From: CAVPGP01 sp963704025
GTDB taxonomy: Bacteria > Actinomycetota > Thermoleophilia > Gaiellales > Gaiellaceae
NCBI GenBank assembly: GCA_963704025.1
Contig: CAVPGP010000002.1
Coordinates: 372,001-436,000 of the forward strand
DNA length: 64,000 nt
Direction of reading: 5' to 3'
Positions 24,945 to 33,226 of this stretch are shown one piece after another (within the stretch, counting starts at the first letter, position 1; each line of letters opens with the position of its first letter). Made by a program: the position numbers and the translations under genes. The notes below the pieces were generated by a model. It did no database searches, had not been told where the DNA came from, and saw nothing but the letters and a program-made list of their open reading frames with translations.

Positions 24945-26090
24945 GTGAAGGTCGCGATCATGACGCGGGAGTACCCGCCCGAGGTCTACGGAGGTGCGGG
25001 CGTCCACGTCGAGTACCTGGCGCGGGAGCTGCGCGCGTTGGCCGAAGTCGACGTCCGCTGCTTCGGCGAAGAGCGCCCGGACGCACGCGCGTTCAGGCCG
25101 TGGGAAGCCGTGGCCGCCGGTGGGCCGGCGCTGCAGACGATGTCCGTCGACCTCGCGATGGCTGCCGACCTCGACGGCGCCCAGCTCGTCCACAGCCACA
25201 CCTGGTACGCGAACTTCGGCGGGCACGTCGCGAAGCTGCTCCACGGGGTGCCGCACGTGCTGACGACTCACAGCCTCGAGCCCGGGCGCCCCTGGAAGGC
25301 CGAGCAGCTGGGCGCCGGCGGCTACGCGCTCTCGTCCTTCTGCGAGCGCACGGCGATCGAGGCGGCCGACGCAGTCGTGGCCGTCTCCAAGGGAATGAGC
25401 GAGGACATCCTCGCGGCGTACCCTGCCGTCGACCCGGAGCGGATCGAGGTGATCCACAACGGGATCGACCCGGAGCAATACAGCCCCGACCCGGCCACGG
25501 GCGTCCTCGACGCGTACGGTGTCGACCGCGGTCGTCCGTACGTGCTCTTCGTCGGGAGGATCACCCGCCAGAAGGGGATCGTGCACCTCCTCGCCGCCGC
25601 GCACGACTTCGATCCCGGCGCCCAGCTCGTCCTCGCAGCCGGCGCACCCGACGAGCCCGAGATCGAGCGTGAGGTGATCGAGGGCGTCGAGCGGCTCCGC
25701 GCGGTCCGCGACGGCGTGATCTGGATCGAGAAGATGCTCGAGAAGCGCGAGGTGATCCAGCTGCTCACCCACGCGGCGGTGTTCGTCGTCCCGTCGGTCT
25801 ACGAGCCGATGGGCATCGTCAACCTCGAGGCGATGGCGTGCGAGACGCCGGTCGTTGCGTCACGGGTCGGCGGCATCCCGGAGGTGGTCGAGGACCCCGT
25901 CACCGGGCTGCTCGTTCCGCCGGCCGACCCGCCTGCGCTCGCGGCGGCGGTCAACGAGCTGCTGCGTGATCCCGAGCGCGCACGTCGGATGGGCAAGGCC
26001 GGACGGCAGCGAGTGCTCGATCAGTTCACGTGGCGGGCGGTCGCCGAGCGCACGCTCGAGCTCTACCGGCGGCTAATCGAGCAGGCGTAG
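24945..26090 (+). CDS. glgA: Glycogen synthase, actinobacterial GT4 type (GlgA/GlgM-like)
   Basis: A 381-residue GT4 glycosyltransferase. It begins VKVAIMTREYPPEVYGGAGV, the start typical of the actinobacterial glycogen synthase family, in some species shown to make alpha-maltose 1-phosphate (GlgM) rather than elongate glycogen directly. Donor-binding features include VLFVGRITRQKGI near 205 and the C-terminal E-x7-E motif in PSVYEPMGIVNLEAMACETP near residue 290. GTG at 24945 is the first start before the homology. It is alone on the plus strand, splitting ftcD from the other hut genes. GlgA versus GlgM activity cannot be decided here. Confidence 0.9.
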   Translation: MKVAIMTREYPPEVYGGAGVHVEYLARELRALAEVDVRCFGEERPDARAFRPWEAVAAGGPALQTMSVDLAMAADLDGAQLVHSHTWYANFGGHVAKLLHGVPHVLTTHSLEPGRPWKAEQLGAGGYALSSFCERTAIEAADAVVAVSKGMSEDILAAYPAVDPERIEVIHNGIDPEQYSPDPATGVLDAYGVDRGRPYVLFVGRITRQKGIVHLLAAAHDFDPGAQLVLAAGAPDEPEIEREVIEGVERLRAVRDGVIWIEKMLEKREVIQLLTHAAVFVVPSVYEPMGIVNLEAMACETPVVASRVGGIPEVVEDPVTGLLVPPADPPALAAAVNELLRDPERARRMGKAGRQRVLDQFTWRAVAERTLELYRRLIEQA

Positions 26091-26951
26091 CTCGAGCACG
26101 CGCGACGCGTCGAAGCCCTTGATCCGGAGCTGCGCGCCCGCCGCTGCCGCGGCAGCTCCCGCGGGCATCAGGCCGACGAGCTCCGTGCCCAGCACCTCGG
26201 CGCCGCGCGCCGCGGCCTCCGTCTCGATACGCGCGACGACAACGTGGAGCGCCGCGGCCTCCCAGTCCTCGACGTTCATGCTCACCTGGACGACCCCGGC
26301 TCGCGGCAGCTCGAGGCCGAGCGCGCGTACTCCCTGAAAGCCGCCGTCGCGCTCGCGCACGACGGATGCGATCTCGCGCGCGGCGTCGACCGTCCCACGC
26401 AGGTTGACGTTGAGCGCGATCAGCGGCCGTCGCGCCCCGACGATCACGCCGCCGGCGGACTCGTCCAGCCGGCTCGGCCCGAAGTCCGGGGTCACCTCGC
26501 CTGCGTCGATCCGGCGTTGCAGCTCGCCGGGGCCGCCCCGGCGGAAGAACGCCGGCCCGCGGCCGGGCACCAGCTCGCCGTAGAGGAAGACCGGCAGTCC
26601 GAGCTCCCTTCCGATCCGCTCGCCGAGCCGCCGCGCGGCGCCGGCAGCCCGCTGCATGTCCTCTTGCTTGAGCGGTACGACCGGCACGACGTCGGCAGCG
26701 CCGATTCGCGGATGCGCGCCTTCGTGCGCGCGCAGGTCGATCCGCTCGCGGGCGACCGCGATCCCGGCCAGGAGTGCAGCCTCGAGCTCGCTCACGGTGC
26801 CGACGAGCGTGAAGACCGAGCGGTTGTGGTCGGCGTCGGAATGCACGTCGAGGAGCTTCGCGTGCGCCCGCAACGCCTCGCCGAGGCGCCGGATCGTCTC
26901 CTCGTTCCGCCCTTCGGAGAAGTTCGGGACCGACTCGAGCGGCAGCTCCAC
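26073..26951 (-). CDS. ftcD: Glutamate formimidoyltransferase
   Basis: Transfers the formimino group of N-formimino-L-glutamate to tetrahydrofolate, giving glutamate. The 292-residue product matches the formiminotransferase half only: ESVPNFSEGRNEETIRRL at the N-terminus, SDADHNRSVFTLVG near 40, AHEGAHPRIGAADVVPVVPL near 80, and LYGELVPGRG. There is no cyclodeaminase domain, so another enzyme must process formimino-THF. It completes the pathway begun by hutH-hutU-hutI, and no hutG or hutF is visible here. GTG start; the 3' end overlaps glgA by 18 bp; 19 bp separate it from the divergent methyltransferase. Confidence 0.94.
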   Translation of the reverse strand: MELPLESVPNFSEGRNEETIRRLGEALRAHAKLLDVHSDADHNRSVFTLVGTVSELEAALLAGIAVARERIDLRAHEGAHPRIGAADVVPVVPLKQEDMQRAAGAARRLGERIGRELGLPVFLYGELVPGRGPAFFRRGGPGELQRRIDAGEVTPDFGPSRLDESAGGVIVGARRPLIALNVNLRGTVDAAREIASVVRERDGGFQGVRALGLELPRAGVVQVSMNVEDWEAAALHVVVARIETEAAARGAEVLGTELVGLMPAGAAAAAAGAQLRIKGFDASRVLELRLLD

Positions 26952-26970
26952 GCGCGTACTCTACGAAGCC

Positions 26971-27558
26971 GTGAAGGCCTACTACGACGCCCGCGCTCCC
27001 GAGTACGACGACTGGTGGAACGGCACCGGTCTGTTCGTGGAGCGCGATCGGCCCGGCTGGGACGAGGAGGTGGGCCTACTGATCGAAGTGATCTCAGGCC
27101 TGCCGCCGGCGCGCACGCTCGACGTCGCCTGCGGCACCGGCTTCCTCACCCGGCACCTCCACGGGGAGGTGGTGGGACTCGATCAGAGCGCGAGCATGCT
27201 GAAGCAGGCGAGGCGGCAGGCGCCCGGCGCCGAGCTCGTCCGCGGCGATGCGCTCGAGCTGCCGTTTCCCGACGACTCGTTCGACCGGATCTTCGCCGGC
27301 CATTTCTACGGCCACCTCGACCCCACGCAGCGCGAGCCGTTCCTGCGCGAGGCGCGTCGCTTGGCACCCGAGCTCGTCGTCGCCGACTCGGCGCTGCGCG
27401 AGGACAACGTCGCGGAGGAGGTCCAGACGCGCGTCCTCAACAACGGCTCCCGCTGGTCGGTGCTGAAACGGTGCTTCGAGCCCGAAGCGCTGCTCGCCGA
27501 GCTGGACGGCGGCGAGGTTCTCCACGCCGGCCGCTGGTTCGTCGTCGTCCGCGCGTGA
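26971..27558 (+). CDS. SAM-dependent class I methyltransferase
   Basis: A 195-residue Rossmann-fold methyltransferase. Motif I (SAM-binding) is LDVACGTGFLTRHL near residues 49-62, the acidic loop end is VVGLDQSASML, and motif IV is LPFPDDSFDRIFAGHFYGH. Substrate unknown; YYDARAPEYDDWW at the N-terminus is typical of small-molecule or quinone-type methyltransferases. The GTG start at 26971 is the only one before the domain. The stop overlaps a GTG that begins the next, interrupted lipoprotein-like gene. Confidence 0.88.
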   Translation: MKAYYDARAPEYDDWWNGTGLFVERDRPGWDEEVGLLIEVISGLPPARTLDVACGTGFLTRHLHGEVVGLDQSASMLKQARRQAPGAELVRGDALELPFPDDSFDRIFAGHFYGHLDPTQREPFLREARRLAPELVVADSALREDNVAEEVQTRVLNNGSRWSVLKRCFEPEALLAELDGGEVLHAGRWFVVVRA

Positions 27559-27910
27559 CGCGAATGGCGTGGCGGCGGCCGTTCTGGTGGCCGGGTGCGG
27601 CACCGTCACGCCGGGCTCATGGGCGCCGCCCCAGGGCATACGGCTCGGCTAGCAGGAGCCATCTTGCGCGCGCGTCCGGATCGAGATCGGTCGGCTCACC
27701 GTCGAGCGGGCGCGGTGGCGCATCGACGCGAAGGTCGCGAACGACGGCGAGCCGGTCTCAATCGGGAGACCGCACACGACGTCCGGCACCTATTCGGGAC
27801 GGGGACGGCTGCCGACCGGAGTTCCGCTGCGTCTCGTCTTCGGGCGCTTCACGCGCGACGGCGAGGCGACCGGGTTCCTCTGCGTCAGCACGCATCAGGT
27901 GAAGCTGTGA
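27555..27910 (+). pseudogene. Putative lipoprotein gene, interrupted
   Basis: One frame holds a signal-like stretch with a lipobox, VAAAVLVAGCGTV (27569-27607), then an in-frame TAG at 27650-27652, then a well-behaved tail (VRIEIGRLTVERARWRIDAK, then RLPTGVPLRLVFGRFTRDG) running to a TGA at 27908-27910. That TGA overlaps the GTG of the next gene, as expected for a real upstream gene. A GTG at 27555, coupled to the methyltransferase stop, gives a basic n-region (TRMAWRR) in a different frame, so a one-base shift is needed as well. At least one indel and one stop thus separate an otherwise plausible lipoprotein. It may be a decayed gene or poor sequence. Confidence 0.5.
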
Positions 27911-28521
27911 CACGCCGACGATCCTCGTACCGCTCGCTCCGGTCTCTGCAGCGCGACAACGCGGCGTGTCGTGCCTGCGCCGAAGCGGGGTTCCGGATCG
28001 AATCGCCGCCGGTGTTCGAGGGGCACGAGGGCCGGCAGGCCTACATTCTCGGGCAGGCGCCGGGCGTCCTGGAAGCGGAGGAGCGGCGCCCGTGGCGGGG
28101 CCGGGCAGGGCAGGCGCTGCGGCGTTGGCTGGAGATGGACGAGGAACGCTTCTACGCGACGTTCTACTGCGCGTCCGTGACGCGCTGCTACCCGGGCAGG
28201 GCGCCGTTGGGCCGCGGCGACCGGACGCCGGCGCCGGCCGAGCAGGCGCTCTGCTCGTTCTGGTGGGAATGGGAGCTCCGGCTGCTTCAGCCGGAGGTGA
28301 TCCTCGTCGTCGGCGGCCTCGCCGCACGAAGGCTGCTCGGACTGACGAGCGTGACGGAATGCGTGGGCCGGCGCTACGACCTGCGGGGCGTGACCGCGAT
28401 ACCGCTGCCGCACCCGTCCGGCGCGAGCGGGTGGCTGAACCGCCCTGCGAACCGCGAGCTCCTCGAGCGCGCGCTCGCGCTCGTCCGCGACGAGCTCGGG
28501 CGCATCGGCCTGGCCGGGTGA
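27907..28521 (+). CDS. Uracil-DNA glycosylase-superfamily protein
   Basis: A 204-residue protein of the UDG superfamily. The active-site motif A region reads YILGQAPGVLEAEERRPWRG (residues about 39-58; family consensus GEAPG...GRPF.G), VILVVGGLAARRLLG is the central strand, and IPLPHPSGASGW is the motif B His loop. N-terminal CRACAEAG could be part of an Fe-S cluster ligand set as in family 4/5 enzymes, but only two such Cys are adjacent. Likely DNA repair or, for some family members, a nucleobase-related role. GTG start overlaps the upstream stop; an earlier ATG in frame has no support. Confidence 0.82.
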   Translation: MTRRRSSYRSLRSLQRDNAACRACAEAGFRIESPPVFEGHEGRQAYILGQAPGVLEAEERRPWRGRAGQALRRWLEMDEERFYATFYCASVTRCYPGRAPLGRGDRTPAPAEQALCSFWWEWELRLLQPEVILVVGGLAARRLLGLTSVTECVGRRYDLRGVTAIPLPHPSGASGWLNRPANRELLERALALVRDELGRIGLAG

Positions 28522-28535
28522 CTGCTTTCTCTTCC

Positions 28536-28553
28536 GCGCGCGCATGCGCGCGC
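28536..28553. repeat. Perfect CG-alternating palindrome
   Basis: GCGCGCGCATGCGCGCGC, a perfect 18-bp palindrome of alternating purine-pyrimidine steps, 15 bp after the glycosylase-family stop. Confidence 0.6.
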
Positions 28554-28562
28554 CGTGTTTCC

Positions 28563-28594
28563 GTTCGCCGCGCGCGCACGCGCGCGCGGCGAAC
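28563..28594 (+). terminator. 14-bp hairpin after the UDG-family gene
   Basis: GTTCGCCGCGCGCG and CGCGCGCGGCGAAC pair perfectly around a 4-nt CACG loop. It lies 41 bp downstream of the UDG-family stop. There is no T-run, but the strength and position suggest a terminator before the ABC operon. Confidence 0.6.
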
Positions 28595-28735
28595 CCATCC
28601 CAAACCCCCACCCACCCCGGGGAACAAGGTGAAGCTCCGCCCTCAGCGTAGGCGCCGGCGACGCACGCGACTGCAACGATTGCTCACCAATTTCGGCGCG
28701 GCGACGAGATCGGGCGCCACGGCTAGATTGCGCTG

Positions 28736-30502
28736 ATGGAAACGAGCGTTCCGTATCGCCGAACCTTTCGCCGTCTGCTGGAGTTCCTGCGACCGTACCG
28801 CTGGTCGATGCTCGTCTCCATCGTGTTGGCCATCGGCTCGCAGGCGGCGGCGCTCGTGCTCGCCTGGCTGTCAGGCAACGTCATCAACGCGATCAGCAAC
28901 GACGAGGAGAGCCACCTGCCGTGGCTCGTGGCGATCGTGCTCGCGGTCGGCCTTGCCCGGGCGGTGATGATGTCCGGACGCCGCCTGATCGCCGGCAGGC
29001 AGGCGCTCGGCGTGGAGCTCGACATGCGCACGGCGCTCTACGCAAAGCTCGTCCGCCTCTCCTTCGGCTACTACGACCGCCACCAGACCGGTCAGCTGAT
29101 GTCGCGCGCCACCGTCGACCTTCAGGGCGTGCGCTTCTTCCTGGGCTACGGGCTGATCTTCTTCTTCCAGCACATCTTCACGATCTTCGGCGTCACCCTC
29201 CTGATCTTCTTCATCTCGTGGCAGCTGGCCCTGATCACGCTCGCGATCGCGCCGGCGCTGATCGTGGTCGCGTATCGCTACAGCCACGTCTCCCATCCGC
29301 TGCTCCGCGACGTGCAGCAGCGGATGGCGGACGTCGCGACGGTCGCCGAGGAGAACATCGTCGGCGTCCACGTCGTCAAGTCGTTCGCGCAGGAGCAGGC
29401 CGAGCAGGACAAGTTCGAGAGCCGCTCGGAGGCCGTCTTCTCGCAGAGCGTCAAGGCGAACCGCCAGCGCGCCTTCTACGTGCCTGTGCTGGCGTTCCTG
29501 CCCCTCCTCGCGCAGGCGGCCGTGCTGCTCGTGGGCGGGAGCATGGTCGCAGGCGGGTCGCTGGCGCTCGACGACTTCGTCCGCTTCAACCTCTACCTCG
29601 GCATGCTCGTGATGCCGCTGAGGATGCTCGGCATGTGGATCGGCCAGGCCCAACGTGCGACCGCCTCCGGGGAGCGCATCTTCCAGGTGATGGACGAGCC
29701 GGAGGAGATCCAGGACGCTCCGGATGCGCAGCCGCTTCCACCCGGGCCCGGTGTCGTGCGCTTCGACGACGTCGCCTTCGGCTACGACCCGGAGCGCCCC
29801 GTGCTCCACGACGTGGCGCTCGACCTGGACGCCGGCCGGATCGTCGCGCTGATCGGCCACACGGGCGCCGGCAAGACGACGCTCGCCTCGCTCGTCCCCC
29901 GCTTCTACGACGTGCAGCAGGGTCGCGTGACGATCGACGGCACCGACGTCCGGACCGTGACCGTCGACTCGCTCCGCGCCCAGATCGGGATCATCACGCA
30001 GGATCCGTTCCTCTTCTCGGCGACCGTCCGTGAGAACATCGCGTTCGGCCGCCCTGACGCGACGGCCGAAGACATCGAGCGGGCGGCGCGCCATGCACAG
30101 GCGCACGAGTTCATCGCCCAGCTCCCGGACGGCTACGACACGGTGATCGGCGAGCGCGGGATCACCCTGTCCGGCGGCCAGCGCCAGCGGGTCGCGATCG
30201 CCCGCGCGCTCGTGATCGACCCCCGGATCCTGATCCTCGACGACGCGACCGCGTCCGTGGACGCGACGACCGAGGCGAAGATCCGCGAGGGCCTGCGCGA
30301 GGCCATGAAGGGCCGCACGACGATCATCATCGCGCACCGGCTCTCGACGATCGCGCTCGCGGACGAGATCGTCGTCCTCGAGCACGGCCGGGTCGCCGCG
30401 CGCGGCACGCACGACGATCTGATCGGGACGAGCGAGATCTACCGCGAGATCCACGACCACGGCCTATTGGAGCGCGTGATCGCGGAGCAGGAGGTCGCAT
30501 GA
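28736..30502 (+). CDS. ABC exporter half-transporter, degenerate-site subunit
   Basis: A 588-residue type IV ABC exporter: six transmembrane helices in residues about 20-310, then a nucleotide-binding domain with Walker A GHTGAGKTT (about 374-382), Q-loop ITQDPFLFSATVREN, signature LSGGQRQR (about 477) and Walker B ILILDDATASVD (about 498-509). The catalytic Glu after Walker B is Asp here, the mark of the degenerate ATP site in heterodimeric exporters, while its signature is canonical. It pairs with the next gene (4-bp overlap). Substrate cannot be predicted; multidrug or lipid export is common for this type. ATG at 28736. Confidence 0.93.
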   Translation: METSVPYRRTFRRLLEFLRPYRWSMLVSIVLAIGSQAAALVLAWLSGNVINAISNDEESHLPWLVAIVLAVGLARAVMMSGRRLIAGRQALGVELDMRTALYAKLVRLSFGYYDRHQTGQLMSRATVDLQGVRFFLGYGLIFFFQHIFTIFGVTLLIFFISWQLALITLAIAPALIVVAYRYSHVSHPLLRDVQQRMADVATVAEENIVGVHVVKSFAQEQAEQDKFESRSEAVFSQSVKANRQRAFYVPVLAFLPLLAQAAVLLVGGSMVAGGSLALDDFVRFNLYLGMLVMPLRMLGMWIGQAQRATASGERIFQVMDEPEEIQDAPDAQPLPPGPGVVRFDDVAFGYDPERPVLHDVALDLDAGRIVALIGHTGAGKTTLASLVPRFYDVQQGRVTIDGTDVRTVTVDSLRAQIGIITQDPFLFSATVRENIAFGRPDATAEDIERAARHAQAHEFIAQLPDGYDTVIGERGITLSGGQRQRVAIARALVIDPRILILDDATASVDATTEAKIREGLREAMKGRTTIIIAHRLSTIALADEIVVLEHGRVAARGTHDDLIGTSEIYREIHDHGLLERVIAEQEVA

Positions 30503-32301
30503 GGGTCTGGCAGCCGGGCTCGCACCTGAGCCAGACGCGCGGCGCCAAGGTCGAGGACTGGTCCTGGGCGCAGACCAAGCGCCGGCTGCGGACGCTCTAT
30601 CGCCTGGCGCGCCCGTACAGGGCACGTGTCGCGCTCGCAATCGTCTCGCTCCTCGGCGCGACGCTCGCGGCATTGGCGCCGCCGTACCTCCTCGGGCGGG
30701 CCATCGACGAGGTCAGCAGCGGCAGCACGTCCGACCTCGGCCTGATCGTCGTCGCACTCGTCGCCGCGGGCGTGATCGGGATCGCCTTCTCGTATGCCCA
30801 GACGTACTTGACCGGCTGGACCGGCGAGCGGATGCTCGCCGACCTTCGCAACCATCTCTTCCGCCACCTGCAGCGACTGTCGCTCGGCTTCTTCGAGCGG
30901 AACCGCGCCGGCGTGATCATCAGCCGGCTCACGAACGACGTCGAGGCGCTCGACCAGCTCGTCACCGACGGCGTCACGAGCCTCGTCCAGAACACGCTCG
31001 TGCTCGTGGGCACAGCAGTCGTCCTCTTCTTCCTCGACTGGCGCCTCGCCCTCGCGACGCTGACGGTGATGCCGCTGATGACCGCCGCGACGGCCATCTT
31101 CCGCAAGCGCTCCGGCCGCGCGTACCGCGCAGTCCGCGAGTCGCTCGGACACGTGACCGCGACGCTTGCCGAGGACATCGCCGGCATGCGGGTCGTCCAG
31201 GCCTTCACGCGCGAGCGGGCAGCCGAGCGGAACTTCCGCGAGGTCAGCGACGCGTATCGCCGCGCCAACCACGAGACGGTGATCCTGAACGGCCTCTATT
31301 TCCCGTTCGTCGACCTGCTCTCCGCAGTCGCGACCGCGGTCGTGCTCGGCTACGGCGGCTGGCTCGTCTTCCAGGAGAACATGACGATCGGCGTGCTGGT
31401 GGCGTTCCTCGGCTACCTCGCCAACTTCTTCGACCCCGTGCAGCAGCTCTCACAGCTCTACAACACCTTCCTCTCAGCGGTCGCTGCGCTGGACAAGATC
31501 CAGGACGTCCTCGACGAGGAGCCGCAGGTCACGGACCGCGACGGCGCTCTCGACCTCGACAGCGTCGAGGGAGACGTCGCCTTCGAGAACGTCCGCTTCG
31601 GCTACGGCGAAGGGCCGGAGGTGCTCCACGGGATCTCGCTCGACGTCCCGGCCGGGACGACCGTCGCGCTCGTCGGCCACACGGGCGCGGGCAAGTCGAC
31701 GATCGCGAAGCTGATCGCCCGCTTCTACGACCCGCGCGAAGGGCGGATCACGATCGACGGCCACGACCTCCGCGACGCGCGCCAGGAGTCGCTCCGCCGG
31801 CAGCTCGGGATCGTCCCGCAGGAGGGCTTCCTCTTCGCCGGCACCGTCAGCGAGAACATCGCGTTCGGCCGCCCGGACGCGACCCAGGAGGAGATCGTCT
31901 CCGCGGCGCAGACGGTGGGCGCCCACGACTTCATCCTGCGGCTCGAGGACGGCTACGAGACGAACCTCCAGGAGCGCGGCACGCGGCTCTCGCTCGGCCA
32001 GCGCCAGCTCGTCGCGTTCGCACGCGCGCTGCTCGCCGACCCAAGGATCCTCATCCTCGACGAGGCGACCTCATCCGTCGACATCGGCACGGAGCGGAAG
32101 ATCGAGTCCGCCCTTCGGCGGCTGCTCGCCGGGCGGACCGCGTTCATCATCGCGCACCGGCTCTCGACGATCCGGGACGCGGACCTGATCGTCGTCCTGG
32201 AGCACGGGCAGATCGTGGAGCAGGGCACGCACGACGAGCTGCTCGCCAACCCGGGGCTGTACACGTCGCTGTACGGCGACTGGGCCGCCGACGTCGCCTG
32301 A
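30499..32301 (+). CDS. ABC exporter half-transporter, catalytic-site subunit
   Basis: A 600-residue partner of the preceding gene, with its own six-helix membrane domain (residues about 40-325) and nucleotide-binding domain: Walker A GHTGAGKST near 392, Q-loop VPQEGFLFAGTVSEN, signature LSLGQRQL near 496 (second Gly of LSGGQ replaced by Leu), Walker B LILDEATSSVD near 518 with canonical Glu, and IIAHRLSTI. Together with the partner's LSGGQ this Walker A/B makes the consensus ATP site, while this LSLGQ faces the partner's LDDAT to form the degenerate one. ATG at 30499 overlaps the upstream TGA. Confidence 0.93.
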   Translation: MRVWQPGSHLSQTRGAKVEDWSWAQTKRRLRTLYRLARPYRARVALAIVSLLGATLAALAPPYLLGRAIDEVSSGSTSDLGLIVVALVAAGVIGIAFSYAQTYLTGWTGERMLADLRNHLFRHLQRLSLGFFERNRAGVIISRLTNDVEALDQLVTDGVTSLVQNTLVLVGTAVVLFFLDWRLALATLTVMPLMTAATAIFRKRSGRAYRAVRESLGHVTATLAEDIAGMRVVQAFTRERAAERNFREVSDAYRRANHETVILNGLYFPFVDLLSAVATAVVLGYGGWLVFQENMTIGVLVAFLGYLANFFDPVQQLSQLYNTFLSAVAALDKIQDVLDEEPQVTDRDGALDLDSVEGDVAFENVRFGYGEGPEVLHGISLDVPAGTTVALVGHTGAGKSTIAKLIARFYDPREGRITIDGHDLRDARQESLRRQLGIVPQEGFLFAGTVSENIAFGRPDATQEEIVSAAQTVGAHDFILRLEDGYETNLQERGTRLSLGQRQLVAFARALLADPRILILDEATSSVDIGTERKIESALRRLLAGRTAFIIAHRLSTIRDADLIVVLEHGQIVEQGTHDELLANPGLYTSLYGDWAADVA

Positions 32302-32326
32302 AGAGCCGGCGAGCCCTGATCCGAAA

Positions 32327-32363
32327 GGTGCTGCCCCCCGGCGGGGGTTCGACTTTCCGCACC
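32327..32363 (+). terminator. Nested hairpin after the heterodimeric ABC exporter
   Basis: An outer GGTGC/GCACC pair encloses CCCCC-ggc-GGGGG, starting 25 bp after the exporter stop. Probable terminator; it may instead belong to the leader of the next ABC system. Confidence 0.5.
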
Positions 32364-32452
32364 ACGGGACGCCGACTGGCTCCCTGGTTGCGAGGGCTGC
32401 CGGCTGTGACTCTCAGCAGGTGTCCTCCGCCCCCCGCCTTAGGAGCCCCGTC

Positions 32453-33226
32453 ATGCAGGCAGTAGCAATCCAGGACAACACCTGGGAAGCCGTTCCGAGC
32501 CCTCTTGTCGTCCAAGCCACGGATCTCGGCCGCCGCTACGGCGACGGCGACACGGCTGTCGACGCTCTCCGCGGCGTCTCCGTCGAGGTCCCGAGCGGCC
32601 AGCTCACAGCCGTCATGGGGCCCTCCGGCTCCGGCAAGTCGACGCTGATGCACATCCTCGCGGGTCTCGACCGGCCCACAGCCGGCGAGGTCTGGATCGC
32701 CGGCACGTCGATCGGCGAGCTGAACGACACGCAGCTGACGAAGCTGCGGCGCGAGCACATCGGCTTCATCTTCCAGTTCTTCAACCTCCTCCCGATGCTG
32801 ACGGCGCGCGAGAACATCGTCCTGCCGCTGTCGCTCGCCGGCGAGAGGCCCGACCCCGCCTGGATCGCAGAGCTGACCGCGAAGGTCGGCCTCCAGGACC
32901 GGCTCACGCACCGCCCTTCGGAGCTCTCGGGCGGCCAGCAGCAGCGAGTCGCGATCGCCCGGGCCCTCGTCTCGCAGCCGACCGTCATGTTCGCCGACGA
33001 GCCGACGGGCAACCTCGACTCGCGCACGAGCGGCGAGATCCTCGACCTGTTGCGCGACTCCGTCTCGAGCTACGGGCAGACGACCGTCATGGTCACCCAC
33101 GACGCCCATGCGGCCGCGATCGCCGACCGCATCCTGTTCCTTGCCGACGGCCTGATCGTCAGGGACCTCGGCCCCTCCTCGCCGCACGAGATCCTCGAGA
33201 CGCTCGAGGAAGTGACCGTCCGATGA
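32453..33226 (+). CDS. ABC transporter ATP-binding protein (MacB/LolD type)
   Basis: A 257-residue ATPase of the LolD/MacB group: Walker A GPSGSGKSTLMHILAG near residue 57, Q-loop FIFQFFNLLPMLTARENI, signature LSGGQQQR near 158, Walker B VMFADEPTGNLDS near 180 and H-loop MVTHDAHAA. I chose the ATG at 32453, with an AGGAG ribosome-binding site 7 nt upstream, rather than an in-frame GTG at 32420. It overlaps the FtsX-like permease by 4 bp. The pair should drive mechanotransmission-type extrusion or lipoprotein/peptide handling at the membrane. Confidence 0.93.
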   Translation: MQAVAIQDNTWEAVPSPLVVQATDLGRRYGDGDTAVDALRGVSVEVPSGQLTAVMGPSGSGKSTLMHILAGLDRPTAGEVWIAGTSIGELNDTQLTKLRREHIGFIFQFFNLLPMLTARENIVLPLSLAGERPDPAWIAELTAKVGLQDRLTHRPSELSGGQQQRVAIARALVSQPTVMFADEPTGNLDSRTSGEILDLLRDSVSSYGQTTVMVTHDAHAAAIADRILFLADGLIVRDLGPSSPHEILETLEEVTVR

